From: Nodosilinea sp. PGN35 | GTDB taxonomy: Bacteria; Cyanobacteriota; Cyanobacteriia; Phormidesmidales; Phormidesmidaceae | Reading direction: 5' to 3' | NCBI RefSeq assembly: GCF_029109325.1 | Contig: NZ_JAQKQJ010000008.1 | Coordinates: 184,515-217,421 of the forward strand | Length of the DNA: 32,907 nucleotides | In this document: positions 14,060-21,159 of the stretch, one piece after another | How the letters are laid out: each line of letters starts with the position of its first letter | How positions within the stretch are numbered: position 1 is the first letter of the stretch | Position numbers and translations under genes: made by a program | Notes under the pieces: generated by a model | What the model saw: only the letters and a program-made list of their open reading frames with translations | Told to the model about the DNA's origin: nothing | Databases searched by the model: none

Positions 14060-15538
14060 ATGTCAGAGCCTAACGGCGTGATGATGCAGTATTTTCATTG
14101 GTACATTGAGCCCGATGGCAACCTGTGGAACGAGCTGGCCAACAACGCCAAAGACCTGGCAGAGGCTGGCATCACCTCCGTTTGGCTCCCCCCCGCCTAC
14201 AAGGGCAACGCTGGCGGCTACGACGTGGGCTACAGCGTCTACGACCTCTACGACCTGGGCGAATTTGACCAAAAAGGCAGCGTTCGCACCAAGTACGGCA
14301 CCAAAGAGGAATACCTCCAGGCTATCAAAACCGCCAAAGAAGCGGGCATTCGGGTCTATGCCGACGTGGTGTTTAACCACATGATGGGCGGCGACGAGGC
14401 CGAGGAAGTCATGGCTACCCCTATGAGCCACGACAATCGCCACGAGCAAATTGACGAACCTCGAACAGTCAAGGTGTGGACACACTTTACATTCCCCGGT
14501 CGCCAGGGCAAATATTCTGATATGGAGTGGCACTGGTGGCACTTTGACGCCGTTGACTACGACGAAAATGACCCTGGTTACGACGCGGTTTACCTGTTTG
14601 AAGGCAAGTCGTTTGACGAAAACGTAGACCTGGAAAAAGGCGCGTTTGACTACCTGATGGGCTGTGACCTCGACATGGAGTCAGACGAGGTGCGTGACGC
14701 CCTCAAGGCGTGGGGTTCTTGGTATACCGACACCACCGATGTCGATGGCTTTCGCTTTGATGCGGTGAAGCACGTGCGGGCGGGCTTTTTCCCTCAGTGG
14801 CTACAGCACTGCCGGCGCGAGGCGGGGCGCAGGCTGTTTGCGGTGGGCGAGTATTGGTCCTACGAAATCGAAGCGCTGCACCACTTTATTGAAGTCACCG
14901 ACGGCGACGTTCACTTGTTTGACGCGCCGCTGCACTACAACTTTAGCGAGGCCAGCAAAGCCGGGGGCGACTACGACCTCACCACCATTTTTGACAACAC
15001 CCTTGTGCAGCAGCAGCCCGCCCTCGCCGTCACCCTGGTGGACAACCACGATTCGCAGCCGCTGCAATCGCTGGAATCGGTGGTGGAACCCTGGTTTAAG
15101 CCCCTGGCCTACGCGCTAATTTTGCTGCGTCAGGAGGGCTACCCCTGCATTTTCTACGCCGACTACTACGGTGCCCACTACAAAGACAACGGCAACGACG
15201 GTGGCGAGTACGAGATCTGGCTCGACAGCCATAAATGGCTAATCGACAAGTTTTTGCACGTGCGCCGTACCTACGCCTTTGGTGACCAGTACGACTACTT
15301 TGACCACCCCAGCACCATCGGCTGGACTCGGCTTGGCAACGAAGCCAACCCCGGCGGTATGGCCGTGGTGCTGACCAACGGTGACGATGGCCGCAAGTGG
15401 ATGGAGGTGGGCCAGCCCAACCGCACCTACTACGACATCACTGAGCATGTCAGCGAGCCCGTCACCACCAATGACGAAGGCTGGGCTGAGTTTAGCTGTC
15501 AGGCGGGGTCGGTCTCGGTGTGGGTGCCAAAGGAGTGA
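14060..15538 (+). CDS. Cytoplasmic alpha-amylase (GH13)
   Basis: 492 residues with no signal peptide, the usual length of GH13_5-type alpha-amylases. The (beta/alpha)8 signatures are complete: VYADVVFNHM (region I), VDGFRFDAVKHV with nucleophile D234 (II), FAVGEYW with acid/base E264 (III) and LVDNHDSQPL with D331 (IV). The N-terminal NGVMMQYFHWYIEPDG is typical of liquefying-type enzymes. It would cleave internal alpha-1,4 bonds of glycogen or maltodextrins in the cytosol. AAAAGGA at 14042-14048 is a reasonable ribosome-binding site. It stands alone, converging on the LysR gene. Confidence 0.95.
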   Translation: MSEPNGVMMQYFHWYIEPDGNLWNELANNAKDLAEAGITSVWLPPAYKGNAGGYDVGYSVYDLYDLGEFDQKGSVRTKYGTKEEYLQAIKTAKEAGIRVYADVVFNHMMGGDEAEEVMATPMSHDNRHEQIDEPRTVKVWTHFTFPGRQGKYSDMEWHWWHFDAVDYDENDPGYDAVYLFEGKSFDENVDLEKGAFDYLMGCDLDMESDEVRDALKAWGSWYTDTTDVDGFRFDAVKHVRAGFFPQWLQHCRREAGRRLFAVGEYWSYEIEALHHFIEVTDGDVHLFDAPLHYNFSEASKAGGDYDLTTIFDNTLVQQQPALAVTLVDNHDSQPLQSLESVVEPWFKPLAYALILLRQEGYPCIFYADYYGAHYKDNGNDGGEYEIWLDSHKWLIDKFLHVRRTYAFGDQYDYFDHPSTIGWTRLGNEANPGGMAVVLTNGDDGRKWMEVGQPNRTYYDITEHVSEPVTTNDEGWAEFSCQAGSVSVWVPKE

Positions 15539-15549
15539 AATAGGGCTGC

Positions 15550-15570
15550 TGGGCAGGGGACTAGTGCCCA
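15550..15570. terminator. Weak bidirectional hairpin between convergent genes
   Basis: TGGGCA (15550-15555) and TGCCCA (15565-15570) form a 6-bp stem between the amylase stop and the end of the LysR gene. No clear T run is present, so a terminator role is only possible. Confidence 0.3.
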
Positions 15571-15597
15571 AACTCCAGAGGAGAGCGTTGGGGCGCT

Positions 15598-16536
15598 TTA
15601 GTTGCCCAGGGTGCCCCTCAGGCTGTCTAGAACCTCAAGGAAGTTGCGCAGGGGTGCTGAGCGGTTGGCGACGGCGCTGACAGCGACCAGGTTGAGGGGG
15701 GGAACAGCCTCCTGAATCGGACGGTAGACGACCCCAACCCGCTGGAGGTTGACCACGTTGGCGGGCAACAGCGAGAGGCCTACCCCCCCCGCGACTAAGC
15801 TCAGCACGGTGGTAATCCAGGCGGCCTCTTGCACCAGGGCTGGGGTGTAGCCCGCCTGGGCAAATAGCTGGTCGATTTGACCTCTCAACCCCTGTAGCAA
15901 GGTGGGAGGCGGCAGTACAAAGCGATCGCCTCTCAGGCTGCGAAGAGAGACAGCGGTCTGCTGGGCGGCGGGATGCGCCTGGGGCAGCACCAGCACCAGC
16001 GGCTCAGACAAAATGGGCGTCAGGGTCAGTCGGGCTCTGTCTTCGGCAGACAGGGGGTCAAGGTTGTGCTGGTGAAAGAAGCCCACGTCAATTTGCTCCC
16101 GTTCGATCTGCTGGATCTGGTCGTAGGAAGCCAGTTCCAGCAGCTGCAGGGCGACTTCGGGGAACCGCTGGCTGAAGGCCTGCACGATCGCAGGCAGCTG
16201 GCTGTTGGCAATGGAGGTGTTGATGCCGACGGTCAGGCGACCCCGCTGCCCGGCGTGGATGGCTTGGGCCAGGCCCACGGCCCGCTCGGTCTGAGCCACA
16301 ATTTGCTCGGCCCGCAGCAAAAAATCGCTCCCGGCGGCGGTGAGGCCCAGGGGCCGGGTGGTGCGGTCAAACAGCTGACAGCCCAGCCGAGATTCTAGAC
16401 GCTGGATCTGGCGACTGAGAAAGCCCTGGTCAAGATCGAGGGCGATCGCCGCCTGGATAAAGCCCTGGTGGGTTTTAACAGCAATGGCGTATTCCAGATG
16501 ACGAAATTCGATCTCGCCCCAGCGGTTAGCAGGCAT
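15598..16536 (-). CDS. LysR-family transcriptional regulator
   Basis: 312 residues. The N-terminal winged helix-turn-helix spans about residues 10-68 (FRHLEYAIAV, AIALDLDQGFLSRQIQRLESRLGCQLFDRT, PLGLTAAG). It is followed by the effector-binding domain beginning GRLTVGINTSIANSQLPAIVQAF. The HTH has DLDQGFLSRQ where many LysR proteins have LHVSQPALSR. It is divergent from the aspartoacylase gene across a 123-nt spacer with palindromes, so it probably regulates that gene and itself. The effector is unknown. Confidence 0.92.
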   Translation of the reverse strand: MPANRWGEIEFRHLEYAIAVKTHQGFIQAAIALDLDQGFLSRQIQRLESRLGCQLFDRTTRPLGLTAAGSDFLLRAEQIVAQTERAVGLAQAIHAGQRGRLTVGINTSIANSQLPAIVQAFSQRFPEVALQLLELASYDQIQQIEREQIDVGFFHQHNLDPLSAEDRARLTLTPILSEPLVLVLPQAHPAAQQTAVSLRSLRGDRFVLPPPTLLQGLRGQIDQLFAQAGYTPALVQEAAWITTVLSLVAGGVGLSLLPANVVNLQRVGVVYRPIQEAVPPLNLVAVSAVANRSAPLRNFLEVLDSLRGTLGN

Positions 16537-16564
16537 CTATGACCACTGCGATGACTACGACAAC

Positions 16565-16607
16565 ATTATGCTAATAATGACATGAAATCATGCCAATGAT
16601 GATGTCA
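16565..16607. promoter_or_regulatory. Candidate LysR operator in divergent spacer
   Basis: The spacer contains ATTAT-GCTA-ATAAT (16565-16578, perfect inverted repeat), CATGAAATCATG (16581-16592, near palindrome), and TGACAT/ATGTCA half-sites at 16578-16583 and 16602-16607. Such dyads between a LysR gene and a divergent target are the usual place for LysR binding. No footprint is known. Confidence 0.5.
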
Positions 16608-16659
16608 AAAACATGGTGGCTGCCGCTAAGCTGCTGACATCCCTATTGCAGAGGCAGCC

Positions 16660-17571
16660 ATGGGCACCATTCGCCGGGTTTTGATTGTCGGGGGCACCCA
16701 CGGAAACGAACTGACCGGGGTCTACACTGTGCAGCACTACCAGGCCTCGCCAGAGCTGGTGCGGCGATCGAGTTTTGAGACGGTGATGATCCTGGGCAAC
16801 CCCAGGGCGATCGCCGCAGGCAGGCGCTACATTGACTACGACTTGAACCGCAGCTTTGATGCCCACAGCCAGACCGACTCTGGCCACTACGAAGTCCAGC
16901 GGGCCGAGGCGCTGCGGGCGCAGTTTGGCCCGGCGGGCACCGCTCCCGCTGACGTGGTTTTAGACCTGCACAGCACCACCGCCAACGCTGGCGTCATGGT
17001 GATTTTGGATCAGCTAGACAGCTTTACCCTGGCCCTGGCGGCCCACCTAAAGCGACGACACCCAGAGATTCGGTTCTACTGCTCTGAGGGGTCCGGGCGG
17101 GGGCACGATTCCCTGCGATCGCTGGCCCCCTACCGCCTGTGTATCGAAGTCGGCCCTATTGCCCACGGCACCCTCCAGGCCGACCTGTTTCACAAAACAA
17201 CGGCGATCTTGCAAACCACCCTCGACTATTTAGACCACCACAACCAAGGCACCTCAGCGGTAGCCCCTCCCACAGATTTGGTGCTCTACCGCTACAGCGG
17301 CACCCTCGATTACCCCCGCACCCCCCAGGGCGATCTCCTCGCCACAATTCATCCTCACCGCCAGGGCCAAGACTACGCCCCCCTGGCCCCGGGCGACCCG
17401 CTGTTTCTCACCTTTGCGGGAATGGTTGTGCCCTACTCTGGCAGCGCCGTCACTTACCCGGTGTTCATCAACGAAGCGGCCTATTACGAAAAGGGCATTG
17501 CCCTGTGCACGACGCAAAAACAGCAGATCAGCGTTGCCGGTGGAAACATCCTAGACCAGCAAAAGTTATAG
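16660..17571 (+). CDS. Aspartoacylase (AspA/AstE family)
   Basis: 303 residues. The zinc site is complete: GGTHGNE (H14, E17) and LDLHSTT (H104). NPRA (47-50) and the substrate-binding DLNRSF motif (61-66) are present, and the catalytic glutamate is E163 in CIEVGPIAHG. The pattern matches aspartoacylase proper (hydrolysis of N-acetyl-aspartate or related N-acyl amino acids) rather than succinylglutamate desuccinylase. Cytosolic. The divergent LysR gene suggests inducible expression. The gene for the unknown GRDP-like protein follows 15 nt downstream and may be co-transcribed. Confidence 0.9.
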   Translation: MGTIRRVLIVGGTHGNELTGVYTVQHYQASPELVRRSSFETVMILGNPRAIAAGRRYIDYDLNRSFDAHSQTDSGHYEVQRAEALRAQFGPAGTAPADVVLDLHSTTANAGVMVILDQLDSFTLALAAHLKRRHPEIRFYCSEGSGRGHDSLRSLAPYRLCIEVGPIAHGTLQADLFHKTTAILQTTLDYLDHHNQGTSAVAPPTDLVLYRYSGTLDYPRTPQGDLLATIHPHRQGQDYAPLAPGDPLFLTFAGMVVPYSGSAVTYPVFINEAAYYEKGIALCTTQKQQISVAGGNILDQQKL

Positions 17572-17586
17572 AAGAAACCATCAGTC

Positions 17587-19122
17587 ATGGACAAAAAATA
17601 CGTCGATTTATACCAACGGGTGCAGGAGTTTTCCTTCGATCACCCCGGTGCAATGCTGCCTTTCAGCAAAAAGCTGGCTAGAGAAAACGGTTGGACTACT
17701 CAATACACGCAACGGGTAATTGATGAGTACAAAAAGTTCATGGTGCTGGCGGTTGCGGCGAAGCATCCTATCACTCCTCCAGAGCACGTCGATCAGGCGT
17801 GGCATCTCCACTTAACCTATACCCACGCCTACTGGAATAAGTTTTGTGCCGAAATTCTCGAAAGGCCAATTCATCACTGCCCTACCCTTGGCGGATGCCG
17901 TGAATACAACAAATTTTATTGCTGGTACAGCGAAACCTTGATCACCTATGGGCAGGTCTTTGGCCATCAACCGCCCTCTGATATCTGGCCATCTCCAGCG
18001 ATTCGACTCAACGCGGTCAAGGGGATGGTTCGCATCAACCGTCGCGATTACTGGCTGATTAAGAAGCCGTCATTGCAGCTTTTGAAAACGGCGTTTTCTC
18101 TTCCAAAGTCGGTTGAGACTAACTCAAACCCAGAGGTGTCTCTACCCAGGCGGAGTGCCGTGCTGTTGCTTTCGCTGACAACGCTCCTGATTCTGTATTT
18201 AACCTTTCCGTTAGTTGCAGGCTATGGTGCTTCATCAGTCAAATCCGTCAGTTCACAGCCTTATTTCAGTCAACTCCCCTCGACTATTTTATCTTTGGGC
18301 ATTGATTGGTTTTGGCGAGACTGGCGCGTGCAAGCCCTTTGCGCTATGTCTGTCCTGTTTTTCCTGGTTGGCATTTACCAATTCGCCTATGTCCAAAAAA
18401 ACCACAGAAAACCTGTTTTTGAAGCTCCTTCTGGATATACAAAATTCAAAGCTAACTACAACATGAGTGATGCCAGGCTGATAGCAGCGGCTCGCTGCGC
18501 TGAGCGAGCTTTTGGAGGCAGCCTGGTTATTCTGTTATCGAGTCTGATTTTACTCCTGCCATCCGGCCTTCACTTTTTTATTGTGGTGATTTGTTTTTCA
18601 TGTTTAACCACTCTACTCGAAGCCCACGACATGGGAAAAACAGCACAATTTCTATCAGCCAGGGGCAGGTTTTATCAGCTAAAAAATCGCAGCGGTTCTA
18701 TTCGACCACTGTACTGTAAAGTTTGTGAGAGCCCACTGCGAGAGCTGGGCAAAGAGGTGCCTCTAGAAAACTTAAGAATTGGCAAGGCAAAGATTGTCGC
18801 TGCAAAGGTGAACAAGGTCGAGCTTCAGGCGTGGCACTGCGCTCAGTGCTATTCAGACACTAACCGTGACTCTGTTCATTGGTATGAACTTGGATCTGGG
18901 CTGCGCTATGACACTGCCAATTGCCCGATCTGCCAGGAGCGAACCATGCGCATCACCCGTGCAACGTTGATAGATGCGACATTTGAGAGTTCGGGCCAGA
19001 GTGTAAAGATTTCTACCTGCGCCTGCTGTGGCAGAAAGGACGAGGAGGTTTACACGATTCCCCCCCATGAGCCGTCTGAACCATCCGACATTGATTCGGG
19101 CTGTGGAGTTTGCGGTATCTGA
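17587..19122 (+). CDS. GRDP-like membrane protein with C-terminal zinc ribbons
   Basis: 511 residues. The N-terminal part (about 1-140) matches the GRDP-like (DUF1399) pattern: HVDQAWHLHLTYTHAYWNKFC (68-87), HHCPTLGG, then Y-x-ETLITYGQVFG and PSDIW. Membrane helices lie at about 190-212, 249-268 and 310-342. The C-terminal third carries cysteine pairs C377/C380, C418/C421, C446/C449, C478-C481 and C506/C509. It ends in GCGVCGI, similar to the zinc-ribbon tails of TPM-domain membrane proteins, although no TPM domain is obvious. The function is unknown. It starts 15 nt after the aspartoacylase gene. Confidence 0.75.
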   Translation: MDKKYVDLYQRVQEFSFDHPGAMLPFSKKLARENGWTTQYTQRVIDEYKKFMVLAVAAKHPITPPEHVDQAWHLHLTYTHAYWNKFCAEILERPIHHCPTLGGCREYNKFYCWYSETLITYGQVFGHQPPSDIWPSPAIRLNAVKGMVRINRRDYWLIKKPSLQLLKTAFSLPKSVETNSNPEVSLPRRSAVLLLSLTTLLILYLTFPLVAGYGASSVKSVSSQPYFSQLPSTILSLGIDWFWRDWRVQALCAMSVLFFLVGIYQFAYVQKNHRKPVFEAPSGYTKFKANYNMSDARLIAAARCAERAFGGSLVILLSSLILLLPSGLHFFIVVICFSCLTTLLEAHDMGKTAQFLSARGRFYQLKNRSGSIRPLYCKVCESPLRELGKEVPLENLRIGKAKIVAAKVNKVELQAWHCAQCYSDTNRDSVHWYELGSGLRYDTANCPICQERTMRITRATLIDATFESSGQSVKISTCACCGRKDEEVYTIPPHEPSEPSDIDSGCGVCGI

Positions 19123-19146
19123 TAGCAACTTTAAGGGCATGGGGGT

Positions 19147-20034
19147 TTACAGCACCATTTTGGCTTTTAGAATTGGGCCTTCGTCCCGGTCTTCGAGTTG
19201 CCCAATGCCGAGAAACTCGCCGCTTGACTCGTTGAGCACCCGGTGGGGAACCTGCGGCGGGATGGCCATCGGCGGCGGAAACTTTTGCCCCTGCTGCCAG
19301 CGGCGGGCCAGGTCAAGGGGGAGGGCGATCGCAGGCAAATGCCCCAGACACACCGCCGGATCCACTAGCTCCAGCGCCTGCCTTTCAACCAAATCTGTCA
19401 CCGCTTCCGGCGATAGGCTGTGCTCCGCGTCAAAGCCGCCGCTGCGGGTGCGGGTGAGGTGGGCCAGGGTGGCTCCGGTGCCGAGGCGATCGCCCAGATC
19501 TCGGGCGATCGAGCGAACGTAGGTACCGGGGCCGCAGTCGATGTCGAGGGTTAGCTCCGGCTGTGCCCCCGGCTGCCAGTGCTGCACCGTGAGGCGGTGA
19601 ACCACAACCGTGCGCGAGGGCGGCGTCACCACCCGACCCTTCCGCGCCAGGTCGTAGAGCCGCTGCCCCTGCACCTGAATGGCGCTAAAGGCGGGGGGCA
19701 CCTGCTCAATCGCCCCTTCGAACTCAGGCAGGCAGGCGACAACAGTTTCTACCGTTAGGCGATCGGCGGCCTGCTGGGTGAGAATCTCGCCTTCGAGATC
19801 GTCGGTGGTGGTAGTGAGGCCAAAGCGAACGATCGCCCGGTAGGCCTTGCCCTCGGGCAGGTAGGGCAGCAGGCGCGTCGCTCGACCCACCGCGATCGGC
19901 AGTACGCCCTCAGCCAATGGATCTAAGGTGCCTCCGTGGCCCACTTTTTTGATACCCACAAGTCGCCGCACCGCCCCCACGCAGTCGTGGGAACTGACGC
20001 CTTGGGGTTTGTAGAAGTTCAAAAATCCCTGCAC
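19147..20034 (-). CDS. truB: tRNA pseudouridine(55) synthase TruB
   Basis: 295 residues. GFLNFYKPQGVSSHD opens the protein. KVGHGGTLDPLAEGVLPI contains the catalytic aspartate D38. PPAFSAIQVQGQRLYDLAR and CGPGTYVRSIARDLG are the other TruB signatures. It makes pseudouridine at position 55 in the T loop of tRNAs. The C-terminal part (about 215-295) is a divergent extension as in other cyanobacteria. It converges on the GRDP-like gene 24 nt away. msrA lies upstream on the same strand. Confidence 0.95.
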   Translation of the reverse strand: MQGFLNFYKPQGVSSHDCVGAVRRLVGIKKVGHGGTLDPLAEGVLPIAVGRATRLLPYLPEGKAYRAIVRFGLTTTTDDLEGEILTQQAADRLTVETVVACLPEFEGAIEQVPPAFSAIQVQGQRLYDLARKGRVVTPPSRTVVVHRLTVQHWQPGAQPELTLDIDCGPGTYVRSIARDLGDRLGTGATLAHLTRTRSGGFDAEHSLSPEAVTDLVERQALELVDPAVCLGHLPAIALPLDLARRWQQGQKFPPPMAIPPQVPHRVLNESSGEFLGIGQLEDRDEGPILKAKMVL

Positions 20035-20046
20035 GGTGGTCGGTTT

Positions 20047-20072
20047 GTTTTAGATTTTAGATTTTGGATTTT
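20047..20072. repeat. TTTTAGAT/TTTTGGAT tandem repeat
   Basis: TTTTAGAT units followed by TTTTGGAT, an 8-bp tandem just upstream of truB on its minus-strand 5' side. Typical low-complexity spacer DNA. Confidence 0.6.
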
Positions 20073-20098
20073 GGCAGGGGCAGGGTTATCTGCGGCCT

Positions 20099-20140
20099 AC
20101 TCCCTACCCCCCCACTCCCTACCCCCCCACTCCCTACCCC
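20099..20140. repeat. 15-bp tandem repeat ACTCCCTACCCCCCC
   Basis: Two full 15-bp units (20099-20113 and 20114-20128) and a partial third (20129-20140), lying between the msrA stop and truB. On the coding (minus) strand it is a G-rich run of GGGGTAGGGAGT units that might form G-quadruplex-like structure. Confidence 0.75.
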
Positions 20141-20141
20141 G

Positions 20142-20804
20142 CTACTCCTCGCCCGCGCTCCAAACCTCGGCTAGACGGCGATCGCGCCCGCAGGCGGTGC
20201 GGTAGTACTTATAGCGCAGCGGGTGCTTGAGGTAGTAGTCCTGGTGGTAGTCTTCGGCGGGGTAGAAGGTTTGGGCGGGCTCAATGGCGGTGACGATGGG
20301 GGTTTTCTGGAACTGCTTGAGGGCACCGAGGGCGGCCTTGGACTGCTCCGCCAGGGTCTGCTGCTCATCGGTGTGGACAAAGATGCGCGAGGTGTACTGG
20401 CTGCCCTTGTCGCAAAACTGGCCCCGGCCATCCACCGGATCCACATTCCGCCAAAAGACCTCCAACAGGGTGTCGTAGCTGACTGTGGCGGGGTCGTAGG
20501 CCACCTGCACGGCCTCCACGTGGCCGGTGCTCCCGGCAGAAACTTCGGCGTAGGTGGGGTCTACCTTGGTGCCGCCGGTATAGCCCGAGGTGGTGGAGAC
20601 CACGCCGTCCAGGTGGTCAAAGGGGCCTTCCATGCACCAGAAGCAGCCGCCTGCAAAGGTGGCGGTGGCCAGGTTGGCAGCGCTCACCTCCTCAGCCGCT
20701 TCGGGCATGGAGTCAGCGGTGGCGTAGAAGGGCAGAGCATCCCAAATTAGCCCCAGGGCGGCTAGCATCAGCACGCCCAACAGCAGTCTGCGCATTGTTG
20801 GCAT
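20142..20804 (-). CDS. msrA: Exported peptide-methionine (S)-S-oxide reductase MsrA
   Basis: 220 residues. Residues 1-30 are a signal peptide or anchor (MRRLLLGVLMLAALGLIW, ending near YATA). The MsrA domain starts at about 46 with TFAGGCFWCMEGPF (catalytic C54), followed by GYTGG, GHVEAVQVAYDP and DKGSQYTSRIF. A C-terminal cysteine (TACGRDRR) may serve as resolving residue. It reduces methionine-S-sulfoxide in proteins. The signal sequence points to the periplasm, whereas most MsrA enzymes are cytosolic. Confidence 0.93.
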   Translation of the reverse strand: MPTMRRLLLGVLMLAALGLIWDALPFYATADSMPEAAEEVSAANLATATFAGGCFWCMEGPFDHLDGVVSTTSGYTGGTKVDPTYAEVSAGSTGHVEAVQVAYDPATVSYDTLLEVFWRNVDPVDGRGQFCDKGSQYTSRIFVHTDEQQTLAEQSKAALGALKQFQKTPIVTAIEPAQTFYPAEDYHQDYYLKHPLRYKYYRTACGRDRRLAEVWSAGEE

Positions 20805-20833
20805 GGTTAGGTTCGTTCGCTACGGCTTTTACT

Positions 20834-20937
20834 TATAGCTATAGTCACATCGGTTAGAACATTTAGACGCCTGAGAAACGCTCGAACGTTCAAACGTTTT
20901 TAGAAAAACTGTCCTAACCAGACTGGCTACAGCTATA
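20834..20937. mobile_element. MITE-like element, copy A
   Basis: Ends in imperfect inverted repeats (TATAGCTATAGTCAC and GACTGGCTACAGCTATA, each next to a CTAACC/GGTTAG motif). The interior contains CGAACGTTCAAACG. It resembles the segment 21024-21136. The sequence between the two copies (20938-21023) shows no gene. Confidence 0.6.
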
Positions 20938-21023
20938 CCAGCTTACGGCAGCGGGCTGAGATTCTCCTGAAGACTCTTACCGTGCAACCAACGCCCGGAG
21001 GGTGGCCTTGAGGCTGAGAGACC

Positions 21024-21136
21024 GCCGTAGCCCTAGTCACGCTGGTTAGAACCCCAAAAACCTCCAAAACGTTTGAACGTTCAAACGTTCAAACGTTCAA
21101 CTAGAAAATGGCTCAACCCGACTGGCTACAGCTATA
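21024..21136. mobile_element. MITE-like element, copy B with AAACGTTC tandem
   Basis: Shares ends with copy A (CCGTAGCCCTAGTCAC...GGTTAGAAC on the left, CCCGACTGGCTACAGCTATA on the right). Inside, GAACGTTC is followed by AAACGTTC twice and then AAACGTTCAA-like bases, so the 8-mer is expanded relative to copy A. It lies just 3' of the DUF4347 gene. Confidence 0.6.
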
Positions 21137-21159
21137 AAAGCTAGCCTGCCTGAGAGTGC

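Noticed and set aside
20938..21023. Possible TPP riboswitch because of two CTGAGA motifs
   Set aside because: The remaining conserved TPP elements are missing and the nearest gene on that strand is far away.
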